From assembly GCF_001761485.1 (NCBI RefSeq), contig NC_090771.1:1-64000 (forward strand): 64,000 bases of DNA, written 5' to 3'. The translations under genes were made by a program, and so were the position numbers. This document shows, piece after piece, positions 1 to 10,560 of this stretch (its first letter is position 1; the number at the start of each line of letters is the position of its first letter). Under the pieces are notes generated by a model. The model was not told the origin of the DNA. It saw only the letters and a program-made list of their open reading frames with translations, and did no database searches. The DNA is from Yarrowia lipolytica. Lineage: Eukaryota > Ascomycota > Dipodascomycetes > Dipodascales.

Positions 1-16
1 CGCAACTGACATGACA

Positions 17-309
17 TGTTAGGGTTCAGCGGCTAAGAAATAGCAGTCTGATTAGTCACCAGTGAACCGCAAGTGGAGTCCCGTCAGGACTCCGCGGAGA
101 CTACGAAGCGAGCCCATCCTGAGAGGCCACTACGTGGGACGCAATCATCAATACCGAAATGCTAAACCTGATATCATGGGCGAATGGTTGCGGTGCTACC
201 CTCGATATATTCCATGTGTTAATATATCTTTATTCACACTAACGACAGTGACCATACCTACGTCGGTTGAGTCATCAGTATGCTTAGTCACGGGGCCTGG
301 GTTCTAACA
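17..309 (+). repeat. 5' LTR of the retrotransposon fossil
   Basis: The repeat is 293 bp and has the short inverted termini TGTTAG and CTAACA, the TG...CA ends typical of LTRs. Its first 190 bp or so align well with the copy at 2660. No matching target-site duplication could be identified with confidence outside the two LTRs. Confidence 0.72.
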
Positions 310-311
310 TA

Positions 312-319
312 TGGTAGCG
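312..319 (+). other. Primer-binding site of the LTR fossil
   Basis: TGGTAGCG lies two bases after the end of the 5' LTR. It matches the complement of the 3' end of initiator tRNA-Met, the primer used by many yeast LTR elements. Only eight bases match, so the call depends on its position directly after an LTR. Confidence 0.6.
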
Positions 320-2647
320 ATGCTCGTGTTTCATTCGATTCTGGGGCGAGAACCAGGCCTGGGAAGTTCGATCAGGTTACACGACACAAAAACCACATCG
401 CCACTGTCGTCTAACTAGCCAAGTCACTACCGTTGAGCTGCCTCTAGTTGAGGTCATCGTTCCATAACTCCGGCATTTTTTAGGTGTGGCTGGGTACAGG
501 TAGAGGCTAGTGGAGACGAGCCCTCTAGTTGTCGGACATTTTTTTGACGGGTGAAGATTGTATCGCCCCTCGGGTCCGGAGTTATCAACAAGTCCCTCCG
601 TGGGAAGAAGGGAGTGAGTAGGGGACGAGTAGGGGAAAGAGTTGGAATGGCTATGACTCTACTCTCCAAGGATGAGAGCTGGGAAATGGCGATGGCTATC
701 GACAATGTATTTGGTGTCATATCGGTCTAGCAGTCTCATGCTATCGTCGTGGGAGTCATGCTCCTGCCGTCGAGGAGCTGGCTGAGTGAGTGATGGTGTC
801 TCTGGGTGATGTCTGTGGATGATGTATCCCGGAGGAACGACGTCGGTGATGAAGCTCACGGCAGTGCGACATCAGAAGTGGCGTCTGCACTGAGAGTAGC
901 TAAGGTGCTGCGGTTCTGCCAGCTTTCCATGCCTTCCTACTGCCATAAGGTGGACGGTCAAGTTCAAAGGAGTGACGCCCCCCTTCTCCCCAAGGAGACG
1001 TGCTCGACAAGGGGACGTAACTCGCACTCGTTGTAGCATAGTTTCTCCGTGTGGATGGCCGACGGGTTTTGGTTCGGCTGTGCTTCATAGGAACAGTTTG
1101 AGAGTCGTTTCGGCAGCGGTGGAGGGCATCCCCTAAAAGGATTCCGTTCAGCGTTGTCGTCAAACTCGGTCACGACGCATCGAGCCCACTATGTAGTGGA
1201 ACTGGCGTGTTGATTGCCTAAAGGAGGCTTCATGAGACGACTGGTCCTTAGTCGATGGAGTTCAATGGGAACACGTTTGTTGAGGAAGATAGGCTCCCTG
1301 CAAGTGTCTTCTGGTTGAATTGTTGCAAGGTGTACATTATCTGCCACCAAAGGTTTATGTTGGGCTGTGTCTAACAGCTGTACAACACATGTAACTCTGA
1401 CGACTATTGTCTCGTCGTCTCCAAGAGGGGCCTGGGACGTCATATGGACTCGTGGGAAATAGTTAGCAATTCAAGAGTGTCTTCGAATTGACACCGGGTT
1501 GGCGTACCAACGATTGAGGTTCTCTCTAAACTCCGTCACCAGTATTTGTCAGCTCAGTTCCTTCATGCGACCTACTGGTCAGTGTCGCTGGAGACAAAAA
1601 CTTTTTGCGGCACACCCATTATCATCGAACTTGGACATGGCTCGTTCGTCAGGGTTTTTTTTCCCCGTTTTGTAAGTCTGTTGTTTGGGCTTTACAACTA
1701 GCCGCTTCCACTGCCAAAACCTCTGGTATGTTCGACTGGGTTGTCGTTCTGAGGTGAGTAATGACAGGTTGTTATCATCATGTTGCTGTTCTAAGGGACT
1801 AGACCAGACTTTTCTCTCTGTCTGTGTCGGTAGACCCCTTGAAGTGTGTGAGTCGCGTTGAAGATGATGCGACGACCATCTTTGAGGTGGGATGAGAAAG
1901 GGACGAAACGGCTCAGTGTTATTGCTGAAGTTACCTTGGTACATTACAGCCATCTCTGATCTGTTAGGGATGTGAGAGTCTGCCTCTCCGAGGCGAGTGT
2001 TCATGTCACTGGAACTGTTGAAGCCTAATCGATGTGGTTGTCGGGGTTGGTCCGTCAGCTGCGACGTTGGCTGTGCTTTGCCTTGTTATGCTTGACATTG
2101 ACCTCGGGTTGATGTCGTCGGCTGTAATTGTTCTCTGGACATGAGGAGTTCGACGTACTCGTGTATGTTCTCTGTCGCTGAGAGCTGCACCTGTTGTATG
2201 GATAGTCTGATCCCTAGGATCTCTTGATCCCGTCAAAAGATATTTGTTCCGAAGTACGGGTTAAACTGGTGCTGATCGTTTCTACTCATGCACTAGTTGA
2301 GAGTTACTTGTGTTCGTACTCTTTAGGGAAGTCTTTGAAAAACTTGTTAGACCGACTGACTCTAGTCCGTGGAGCTTCTGATAACCGTTAAGCGCTGCAC
2401 GTTGAGAATGGAGGAGTTGCTTGTTCCAAGTGTGCTGTCTATGGTGGTTGTCGCTGACTGTGTTTTCACGGTACCTTACGAGATTGATGAGTCTGTTTCC
2501 AGTATCGATCCATGGCACTCTGTCTATTGGATTCATGTGCCTCTGTTGGCGACTACTGTTGTTCATGAAGATTTTTGTCTTGGACATCTTGACATTGAAT
2601 CATGGTGCTTTTACGTGTAAGATGGGAAGTTTGCTCCACGACTTTTT

Positions 2648-2659
2648 AGGGGAGGATGA
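2648..2659 (+). other. Polypurine tract of the LTR fossil
   Basis: An A/G-rich stretch (AGGGGAGGATGA) ends immediately before the TGTTAG that opens the second LTR. That is where plus-strand priming takes place in LTR elements. Confidence 0.55.
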
Positions 2660-2970
2660 TGTTAGGGATCAGCGGTAAGAAATACCGCCTGATTCGTCAC
2701 CCGTGAACCGCTAGGGAGTCCCGTCAAGAAGTCCGGGGGAGACTTCAATAAGGGCCCACCACGTGGGGCCCCGGGTACAACTATCATTAATATCGAGATG
2801 TCAAGCCTGATATCATGGACAAAGGGTTGCCATGCTACCCAGGATAACACATACACTCCTGTATTCCTTGTATTCCAATATCATCTTTCTTCACACTTAC
2901 GACTGTGACCATATCTCTCGGTATGGCCTCAGGTGTGTGCTTCATCATTCACCAGAAAGGGATTCTAGGT
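2660..2970 (+). repeat. 3' LTR of the retrotransposon fossil (diverged)
   Basis: It starts TGTTAGGGATCAGCGG, against TGTTAGGGTTCAGCGG in the 5' LTR. Similarity continues through the shared segments CCTGATATCATGG and GTGACCATA. The right end is inferred from GATTCTAGG, which lines up with the final GTTCTAACA of the 5' copy. The end is therefore uncertain by about 10 bp. The stretch from 2971 to 3700 holds no gene I can support. Confidence 0.65.
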
Positions 2971-3700
2971 CAGCATATACACTATCTACAGGATGGAAAC
3001 CTCGTCTACGACTAAGCTGACTCTTCTCATGATGATGTGAGGAATTGGCCAGGTATTACCCTACAGGGTCAACAGCGCTGTCACTTTGTTGATTACGTCG
3101 TCGAGGTGAGAATGGTATAGAGATCCGTATAGTCTTGTTGAGGGCGTACCCACATACTGCTGCTCGCTCTCACACGCACATGCGGTAAACGGATCTTGTG
3201 CTTCCTTGATGTGCGATTCGTGTTGGTTAGTACAGTATTACAATATTACAACCATCGACGAGTCTGCGAATGTCAAAAACGATCAATCTAGAGTACTGTC
3301 TCGCAACCCCAATTCGTGTCAGTTTGCTTCCTGTGTTTCAGTTGTCGCATTGTGCTATTCCTTCCGCTTGATCTGGCTTCTTATAGCTCGTGTTGAGTCG
3401 AGTTGTAGTTGCACCAAAATAAAGGGAAAGAAAAAAATGAATTGTTTCTATCGCTCTCCTAGATCAATTTTAAAACACTCAAATCAGTCCATCTAGTTAC
3501 CAGAAAGCCCCGGTGTCACCCTCTTGCTCTCTCCACCTACCCCTTTTGGAAGTCATATCGGTGAGTACACTTGAACCGGACCAGCTTCTTGACTGTTACT
3601 GCTTTCTATATGTACCTTTCAGCCGCTTGGTGTACTTTGGACTGAAGTATCACCTACCCGCTTGTGTTTGTTGTTCTCTACTTGTCGTCGATAGTCCTCT

Positions 3701-4786
3701 ATGAACCAGCCAGTGGGGATCAAGAGCCCAGCGTCCCTGGCAGACTTCCACCAGCATCTGGATATCAACCTGTCCGACTCTTGCACAATCACAGGTGTTG
3801 GCACCTTCCATCTGGTGTTTGAATACATGTCATGCATTTGTGACAGCCACTATCACCGCGTCCGGGTTCTTTATTACGATGAAATGACCCAGAGTCAATA
3901 CAGCAGCGCAGGGTCCGACATGATCTGGCAAAAAAAGAAGAGCACCAAGCCAAAATGTGAGGCTTTCACTCCCCATCTGTTTGTTTGCGAAACTGACAAC
4001 TTTACGAGGTTCCTCATCTACCTCACATACGACTGGAACCAGATGGGAGTCACACAAATTGACAGCTTCAAGATGAACTACGAACTCTTTGAGCAAGTGG
4101 ACAGTGAACCCGTTGCGCCACTGGCTAAAATCCGAACAAAATCAACTGCGGACTTCACCCTCATTAGTAGGGAATATGGAATGATAGACGTGCACCAGGT
4201 GGTTTTGGAGGGTCTGTGGCCGTATTTCAAACGACTGAAGGATCAACGAAGAGACCAGCAAGAGGGGTTTGTTGACATGAAATTGCCGTTTCCTGAAACA
4301 ACAGTTGAGATGGTGACTCGGTACTTTTATCAGCAACCTCTGAATATGGACACGTACAACGCAGCGGAGCTTTTGTCCTTCAGTCAGATCTACAGTCTGC
4401 CGGATTTGCTCACCATAGCCGTCGACACAATCCGGGGAGCAAAATACATGACTATCAAGGAAGCAGTCTACCTGTGGCAGAAGTCCACCGAGGTGAGAGT
4501 TGACGAGGTTGCAGACTATGTAGCCTTGGTGGCTAGCAGTCTCCTGCCTTCGTATTTTAACACTGTGGGTGATTCTGATGACGAAAATGACATTGACGAA
4601 AGTCACGATGACATCGACTCCGTCTGGTACCTTGATCAGGAACATCAGACCATCTTCTGGAAACATGTTACAGCTTCAGCCAAAAACTTGAGCCCCGAAT
4701 TGGAACTACCGACTCCCCCGACAACGACACGAAAACCTGAACTGACCGATGACTGCGCACCTCGTGTATATACCCCGTGCATGTAG
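3701..4786 (+). CDS. BTB/POZ-domain protein with an unrecognised N-terminal half
   Basis: The 361-residue frame starts at an ATG. Residues about 148-245 read as a BTB/POZ fold: the entry DFTLIS, then VHQVVLEGLWPYF, a central strand-helix with KLPFPETTVEMVTRYFYQQPL, and the helical AAELLSFSQIYSLPDLL. BTB domains dimerise and often act as CUL3 adaptors or scaffolds. Residues 245-285 look like the start of a BACK-type helical extension. The first 140 residues could be a MATH-like beta domain, but I see no firm signature. A very acidic run (DSDDENDIDESHDDIDS) follows near residue 291. The gene sits 730 bp downstream of an old retroelement and has no recognisable partner beside it. The BTB fold is well supported; the substrate is unknown. 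Confidence 0.75.
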   Translation: MNQPVGIKSPASLADFHQHLDINLSDSCTITGVGTFHLVFEYMSCICDSHYHRVRVLYYDEMTQSQYSSAGSDMIWQKKKSTKPKCEAFTPHLFVCETDNFTRFLIYLTYDWNQMGVTQIDSFKMNYELFEQVDSEPVAPLAKIRTKSTADFTLISREYGMIDVHQVVLEGLWPYFKRLKDQRRDQQEGFVDMKLPFPETTVEMVTRYFYQQPLNMDTYNAAELLSFSQIYSLPDLLTIAVDTIRGAKYMTIKEAVYLWQKSTEVRVDEVADYVALVASSLLPSYFNTVGDSDDENDIDESHDDIDSVWYLDQEHQTIFWKHVTASAKNLSPELELPTPPTTTRKPELTDDCAPRVYTPCM

Positions 4787-5119
4787 CATGTCCCAGATTT
4801 TTTGACAATTTTGACAGTTTTCTTGTAAATACACACAACATTCAGTTCTATACTTTATCGACTGCTTTATAGGACTCTCCTCCAGATTATCGGGGGGTTT
4901 GTTTTTTGTTTTTTCATTCGTGTTTCTTCATTTTTTCACGTCCGCCCTGATTTTCATCCCCCGCCCCTTGTTCACCACCACATGCTGTAAATGGTCATGC
5001 ATGCCAGATGCATATGTACACTAAAACTGCCATCGGCATATCTTTTTCTACGGATCGAACCTCACGACGTTGCCACCATCTACACACGCTCACCACCGCT
5101 TGGAGAGCACAAAAAGCAT

Positions 5120-5650
5120 ATGCCTGAGTCGCCGAAATACATCTCAGATGATTCTCCAACCGACACATACCCCCCACAAGCGCCACCAGAGGTGATTGAC
5201 CTGGACGAATACGACACGCAAAGCGAGTCGGAACATGGATCCGATGCGGAGTCGGATGATCTGATCCTTACGACGAAACCGGCTGTCCAGTACAACAAGC
5301 TGCGGGAGCTCAAGTGTCCCATCTGTCTCGATCCGCCCAAAGTCCTTTGTGTGACTCCCTGTGGACACATTTATTGTGGGGACTGTATCTACACGGCTCT
5401 ATCGTCCGGAGTTCGAGCGACGCAATTGAAGGGAGAGTGCAGCATTTGCAGAAAGAAGGTCGCTTACAACTCCATTGTTTACTTGGAAGCCAGACTGGGG
5501 AAGGAGAAGGAAGACTCAGAGGAGAGCGACAACGATGACGGAGACGATGACGGAGACGATGAGGAGGAGTCAGCTGAAGTTGGATCTCCCGTGGAAGATA
5601 GAAGAGCCGTCAAGGTCGAAAGGCGACGGTTACAAACACTAACAAGATGA
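5120..5650 (+). CDS. Small RING-finger E3 ligase, Slx8/STUbL-like
   Basis: An open frame begins at an ATG at 4991, but I prefer the ATG at 5120. It opens MPESPKY and leaves a 176-residue protein, while the extra 43 upstream residues look like leader sequence. A C3HC4 RING is complete: from the chosen start C66, C69, C81, H83, C86, C89, C107 and C110 (CPICLD, CGHIYCGDC, CSIC). Before it lies EVIDLDEYD at about residues 24-32, a hydrophobic core followed by acids, which is the form of a SUMO-interacting motif. A RING plus such a motif is the layout of SUMO-targeted ubiquitin ligases such as Slx8/Rfp, which work in the nucleus on sumoylated repair proteins. The tail after the RING is highly acidic (ESDNDDGDDDGDDEEE). 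The RING is certain; the STUbL role is inferred. Confidence 0.8.
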   Translation: MPESPKYISDDSPTDTYPPQAPPEVIDLDEYDTQSESEHGSDAESDDLILTTKPAVQYNKLRELKCPICLDPPKVLCVTPCGHIYCGDCIYTALSSGVRATQLKGECSICRKKVAYNSIVYLEARLGKEKEDSEESDNDDGDDDGDDEEESAEVGSPVEDRRAVKVERRRLQTLTR

Positions 5651-6824
5651 CACGCGTCCAGAGCGGACCTTCATAGTTGCATTATATATTTATTGACTTT
5701 TAGCGATTGTATCCTGTGTGCAGTCAGAGATGAACGGTTCGATTTTCGGAGGTGCACGGATTATTTAGCTCTCGTGTTGCCGTGGTTACCCCCCGTGGGG
5801 GGGGGGGGTCTTGTTTATCGACGGTGGGTTGTCTGAACCTACATTGTCTACATTGTAGAAAAGGGGGTGCTGAAAATCGACAGACAAAACACACACACGA
5901 TGTATTGGAGAGATAGATCTGTGTTTGGTCATTCTCGGCTCTGCTATGGCTTGTAATAACTTCAAAAAGCTACAGTACTTGTAGCAGATGGGCTCTGAGT
6001 GGTTCGTGCCGCCATCTATTTTGGATGAGGCAGTGGTTCCGTTCCTGCGTGATGTCCACTTACTGGATGTGTGGCCGTTGAATGCCGGAAGTTGAGCGGC
6101 TGTCTATATACCCGGGGATCTGGTTGTTCTGAGGAGTGGTTGTTCGTGTGGATCTTTTCCATTGCTCGATTGTTGTCCACTGGGAAGGTGTCATTATGCG
6201 AGTAATTACAATGACAGAATGTGACCCATATAGGTTAGACCCATTGTACAAGTACTTTTACCTGGAAGTCTTAAAACAAACAGAGAATGGAAATTTGTAC
6301 TTGTACAAGTAGACAGAGTGGTTAATAGACACTTAGGACCCTTATGGACTCCTCATACACTCCTTAAATCCATAAATACGCTCTCTTCTCATATACACGA
6401 CCTGCCGTATCACCGACGGCCGGGTAAAACTTAACCTGTACAATCTCCGTAGGCTTTTTGACGTAGCTCGCCTCCAGATGTAACGTGCCTCACCATGCAC
6501 TCGCTGCAAATCAATTACCCCAAATGCCAACCTTATCAACATTAAAGTCTTGTATGTGGAAATGAGGAAAGAAAGACGTGAGAAAGACGTTCCTGACTGC
6601 TGGAAAATTACATCTGTTGATTGGCTCATTACCGTACGAAACAATTGCCAATTATGCAATCTAATTCAGCTGTGGGTTTTGGGTGGGGCTCATGTAAAGT
6701 GCTCGTGTCATAAGAGATGGTGACTACTGTACTTTACATATACACATACACGTCTGTTCACACTAATAATCATAGAAACTAAAGAAATAAGCCATCCAGT
6801 GGCCGAAGAAAAACCGGTCACACA
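5651..6824. other. Convergent intergenic region with a 12-bp G run
   Basis: No gene is supported here. It separates the 3' ends of the RING gene and the minus-strand protease gene. A homopolymer of twelve Gs lies at 5797-5808. An AT-rich stretch at 5680-5705, just after the RING stop, may contain its 3' end-processing signals. Confidence 0.5.
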
Positions 6825-8255
6825 CTAAGCAGTAGGGTGGGCAACGACAGCGCTGACCTTGGTGAAGGCGCTGGCCTGGGGTCCAGAGGTGGGGGAGGTG
6901 GTGATGGGGTGGTTGATGGACCAGGTGGCGCCGGTGGCAGAGGTAGCAGAGGGGATACCATCAGCGCCCTTCTTGATGGGCTCGATGGAGCCGCCAGTCT
7001 TGGAGTAGTCGGCCTGAGCAAGACCAATCACATCCTGGCCAATGTCGTACACCACATAGGCCGATCGCAGGAAGGAGTCGCCGAAAATGTAGCCAATCTC
7101 ACTAGGAGGGTCGTACCGGTCTCCGTCAGATCCGTCACCGACCAGGAAGGTGTAGTACTCCTCGACCTTGCCGTTCTGGTTCACGTACACCTGGTTGTCC
7201 CATCTATCGGTGGCGAGAATGAATAGCTGGTCCACAGGCACCTCGATCTTCTTGCCCTGGAACTTGTAGGAGACGACAGCCTTGTCGGCCTTGAGCTGGT
7301 CAATGTGCTCCTTAGTGGTTCCGGGACCATAGTTGTCATCGTCAAGAAGACCCAGAGCGTTGATGAGAGTCTGGTAAGTCTCGGTAGGAACATAGGTGAG
7401 GGTGGTTCCGGAGTCCAGCAGCACGTGGCGGGTCTTGTCGAGGGCATTGGTGTTCTTGCCACCGACAGAAACATCGACACTGTCAAGAGTGACAAAGAAC
7501 TCTCGGGGACTGGAGGCCCCCTCATCGGTCAGGGTCTTGAGGATAGCCAGTTCTCCAGAGAACTTGCCAGTGTCAATACCGCCGAAGAGAACAGAGCCAG
7601 TGGAGGCATCAAGACCATCGAGGTACAGAGAGTAGGCAGGGGTGTTGATGATACCATCCTGAGCCAGACGAATGGGGAAGTTGTCATACTGGAAGGTCTG
7701 GCCAACCTGCTCGCCCTCGAAGGTGGAAGCCTCGTTGCCTTTGTATCCGATACCGAAAATCTGCTCCTGGGAAGAAACGTTGGAGGCAGCGGCAAAGATA
7801 AATTGGGGAACGGTGGCTCCTCCAAAGCCAATGGTGTCCTTGACCCAGTCTCCAGCGGCATGGGAGCCGTCTCCGTAGTAGATGGAGAAGCCGGGCTTGT
7901 AGTCCTGGTAGGTGGAGGACTTCTTGGAGTCGTAGGAGCCCTTGGAGCCGTCAGCGGCGACCCACAGGTCCGAAGAACCGGTATCGAGATCTACAGTAAA
8001 CTTCTGAGGGGGAGTTCCAAGAGTGATCTCAGTATCGTAGTAGATGAGATGGTTCTTGAGGGTGGCCTGGGGAGTGGATCCAGCCTTACCGGGGTTGAAA
8101 GGGGAGTTGGGATCAGGGCTGTTGGAAGAAGCAACGTTCTCAACTCGCTTGGTGAAGTCCAGCTTGAGAGTTCCGGGAGTGGAGCCCGAGTTGGAGGCGG
8201 GAGCGGCGTTGGCAAGAGCCATAAGAGCTGCCAGTTTGACAAAAGAGTTGATCAT
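6825..8255 (-). CDS. Secreted pepsin-family aspartic protease, cysteine-free
   Basis: The 476-residue precursor starts at an ATG. Residues 1-17 form a signal peptide (MINSFVKLAALMALANA). A propeptide follows with a dibasic KR at 36-37 that fits Kex2 cleavage. Both catalytic motifs of family A1 are present, D91-TGSSDLW and D281-SGTT, and a tyrosine-containing flap (IYYGDGS) lies near residue 126. The GDSFLRSAYVVYD block near the C-terminus is also typical. The last 45 residues are rich in Ser and Thr but lack the hydrophobic end of a GPI signal, so the product is probably released or loosely cell-wall-bound. The precursor has no cysteine at all, whereas most family members carry one or two disulfides. 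A second A1 protease lies at 31.8 kb. Regulation by pH or nitrogen would be expected from the family but is not shown here. Confidence 0.9.
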   Translation of the reverse strand: MINSFVKLAALMALANAAPASNSGSTPGTLKLDFTKRVENVASSNSPDPNSPFNPGKAGSTPQATLKNHLIYYDTEITLGTPPQKFTVDLDTGSSDLWVAADGSKGSYDSKKSSTYQDYKPGFSIYYGDGSHAAGDWVKDTIGFGGATVPQFIFAAASNVSSQEQIFGIGYKGNEASTFEGEQVGQTFQYDNFPIRLAQDGIINTPAYSLYLDGLDASTGSVLFGGIDTGKFSGELAILKTLTDEGASSPREFFVTLDSVDVSVGGKNTNALDKTRHVLLDSGTTLTYVPTETYQTLINALGLLDDDNYGPGTTKEHIDQLKADKAVVSYKFQGKKIEVPVDQLFILATDRWDNQVYVNQNGKVEEYYTFLVGDGSDGDRYDPPSEIGYIFGDSFLRSAYVVYDIGQDVIGLAQADYSKTGGSIEPIKKGADGIPSATSATGATWSINHPITTSPTSGPQASAFTKVSAVVAHPTA

Positions 8256-8317
8256 GGTGGTGGAGAAAGGTCAGAAGACTGTGTTTGGATGGTTTTCATC
8301 TGGTGAACTGGGCCTGG

Positions 8318-8324
8318 TTATATA
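8318..8324 (-). promoter_or_regulatory. TATA box of the 8.2-kb protease gene
   Basis: TATATAA on the minus strand, 62 bp upstream of the protease ATG. The spacing and sequence suit a strongly regulated yeast promoter. Confidence 0.55.
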
Positions 8325-10270
8325 CCATGGTGACTCCAGGTGCGCGAGAGCACTCTCCGATAGAGTGATCCGAGTATAGTTCATACGGCACTGCACAGGG
8401 TGGAGAAGGTTTGGAGGTGGTGATGATGAATTGGTGATGGTAGGGTGGCATTGAGCCACAGTAGGGGGTAGATTTTCGGGGGGAGAGGGTGCGATGAAGA
8501 CAACAGAATGAGTTGCTTGTGGTTTGTCAGGGACAGCAAAGGGCGAGTCTTCTTTACTCGGTACATACAAATACCCCGTTACATACAGTACATAGTATTC
8601 TGCAGAATACAATAACAACAGATGGTGTCAATTGAAGGATATGGAAGATTTTTTTCCAAATCGAAATTCGAAAATCAACTTTTCAGGGTCCCAATTAACC
8701 TCAGACAGCTCCAGCTAACCCCATACAAGCCATACACTCATCTACCAATGGTATGATCTCATTCTTTTAACTCTGTCAAGTTTCGTTATCGAAACCTTGT
8801 CTCCAAGAGTGGAGGTTCCAGTAGGAGCTACGCAGGCGGGACGATTGATTGAAAAGGGTAAATCAGTGATATAAAGGGAACTACACAAAATGCACTTTTC
8901 AGAATATCTCTAGGATCTCTCTACCACCGTCACCTGCCCTCCCTCCCTCTGTTCCAAGCACACAAGGTTGTCTCCACCCGAAGAACCCAAATCCAACAAC
9001 TAAATGGCAGTCTAATGAAAGCCACTTATCGAGATGCGTTGGGCAACTCGCGGGCTCCGGGGCTCACATGCTGACAATCCAACTCTGCTCTGTACTATCC
9101 CCCTTCTCCCTGCTTAATCTCGCATAAGTGGCTTGGCATACGGCACCAATGCAACATTGGTTTTTCGGCACCCAAGGTGGAGGATGCCAAATACTGCATT
9201 GTGGGCGTAGTATTTCGGATATAGCTAAAGCTGGGGTAGTTACGGATTCTCAAGAGACCAGAGATTCCAATGAAATTATCCGATTTTCTCCATCTACCAT
9301 ATTGCGTCGCCAATTGACAGCCCAACTTTTGTCGGTGCGACCGAAGATGGAGAGGTTATGGTTAATTGTTAAGATCAGTGGCTTGATGGAAGTTAGAAAG
9401 GCTTAACAATGCCGTTTAATCGACCCTCTAACGGTGTGTGAAGGGTGTGCTGAAGGCGGGTGTGTGAAGGGAGTGCTGAGAGCGGGAGTCTTTTTTTGTG
9501 TTGCTAATTTTTTTAAAAAGTAATATAACTAAATTTTCGTAATCTCTCCGATCATTTTATACTGGACAGTGGTAATATCTTCTTCTATCACCATTCAAAT
9601 CCACTATTCACACTCGACCTCCAACTGTGGCTTTTAGGTTCCGGGTTAGTGTTCTGGAACATGTGTAACGTCTACTGGAGACTGGAGGTGGCGTTTTTCC
9701 GATGAACGAACAAACACGAGAAGCATGTGGCAACAATACAACACGGACTGACAGGTTTTTTTTTATGATTTTTTTTACTGGAAATAGGTACGTGCCAAAG
9801 TTGACCATGACACTAAACGTGTTTAATTTAGTAATATTCGTGAAAGCGTACATTTCATTAAAAGGTTATTTTTCACAGCAAAAGTTATAATTAAATGAAT
9901 GTAATATGCAGAGAAAAAAAAAACTAGTCTGGGGTTCGATACTTACGTGTGGCCCATAGTGGTTATTGCGGTTGTAGACAGTGTAAAACCGTTGAATTGC
10001 TTCTGTTCGATGTGTGTTCGCTCCCATTTTGGCGTCAATATGGCCGGGTGGAGTCTGGAGCGAAGGGGCGGCGTTCTGCCAGCTGTTGATTGTCTTTGTT
10101 GATGGATCTCCATTGGGAACGGCTTGCAATCTGACTTTTCTGCACCTTGACCACAGTCATGGGGGGTTTGCCAATACACCGAGGCCCCAACACTGTTACC
10201 CCTGCTGACACTTTTCGTACGTACTACCTTGATCCCGACACTCCAACGCTAGGCTCGTGAGTCTGGTTCT
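8325..10270. other. Gene-poor interval between protease promoter and relic
   Basis: No open frame here has a recognisable domain or convincing coding character. The first few hundred bases are probably the upstream region of the protease gene. The rest is AT-rich, with T runs at 9489-9515 and 9760-9778. Confidence 0.4.
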
Positions 10271-10560
10271 CTAGGGGCTGTCCATCTTTCTGACCGTCAT
10301 TTTCCTGTTGTCCCAGCGATACGAGGGGATTGAGGACGACCTGGAGCTGCGAAGCACCAGCGCCTGACCAATTTGACGTGAGTAACCCGCAACAACACAC
10401 CATTCTTTTTTTTCCTCCTCGCTAACTAGTCAAACGTCCATGCCACCTGGTTCCATCTGCTGTTCAATCTTGGGGCTAGTCAATGGGACATTGTGCGAAC
10501 CGGCATCGTGCTCAACATTCTCGCTGTTGTCACCGCCATTCCCTAATGTCTGTTGTCTAT
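10271..10560 (+). pseudogene. Decayed membrane-protein gene fragment with a remnant intron
   Basis: A segment at 10278-10362 reads as a hydrophobic helix and a charged tail (LSIFLTVIFLLSQRYEG, then IEDDLELRSTSA). A second segment at 10430-10538 reads NVHATWFHLLFN followed by the helix IVLNILAVVTAIP. Between them lies a 52-bp sequence at 10378-10429 that starts GTGAGT and ends GCTAACTAG, exactly the Yarrowia-type intron form with the branch site next to the acceptor. In-frame stops interrupt both flanks, so the gene is not functional. I do not recognise the family; the hydrophobic segments suggest a polytopic membrane protein. The intron match and the clean hydrophobic periodicity are the main reasons for treating this as a former gene. 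Confidence 0.4.

Larger units (their letters stand above)
17..2970 (+). mobile_element. Old, broken LTR retrotransposon with two diverged LTRs
   Basis: Two related direct repeats of about 300 bp lie 2.6 kb apart. The first begins TGTTAG and ends CTAACA and is followed by TGGTAGCG, which matches the primer-binding site that Ty1- and Ty3-type elements use with initiator tRNA-Met. A purine-rich tract sits just before the second repeat. This order (LTR, primer site, interior, polypurine tract, LTR) fixes a plus-strand orientation. The interior of about 2.3 kb is much shorter than that of an autonomous element and holds no recognisable gag or pol product. By eye the two LTRs share roughly two thirds of their bases, so the insertion is old. 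Family placement (Ty3/gypsy versus Ty1/copia) cannot be made from what is left. It is a fossil with many breaks, or a decayed non-autonomous copy. Confidence 0.75.

Noticed and set aside
1579-2004. A 141-codon minus-strand frame inside the LTR fossil
   Set aside because: It has no match to retroelement or host proteins and lies against the element's orientation; chance frame.
5049-5060. GGTTCGATCC on the minus strand upstream of the RING ORF
   Set aside because: No tRNA arms can be drawn around it.
7305-8306. A 333-codon open frame antisense to the aspartic protease
   Set aside because: Shadow of the protease; Gly/Val/Ser-rich product without a domain.
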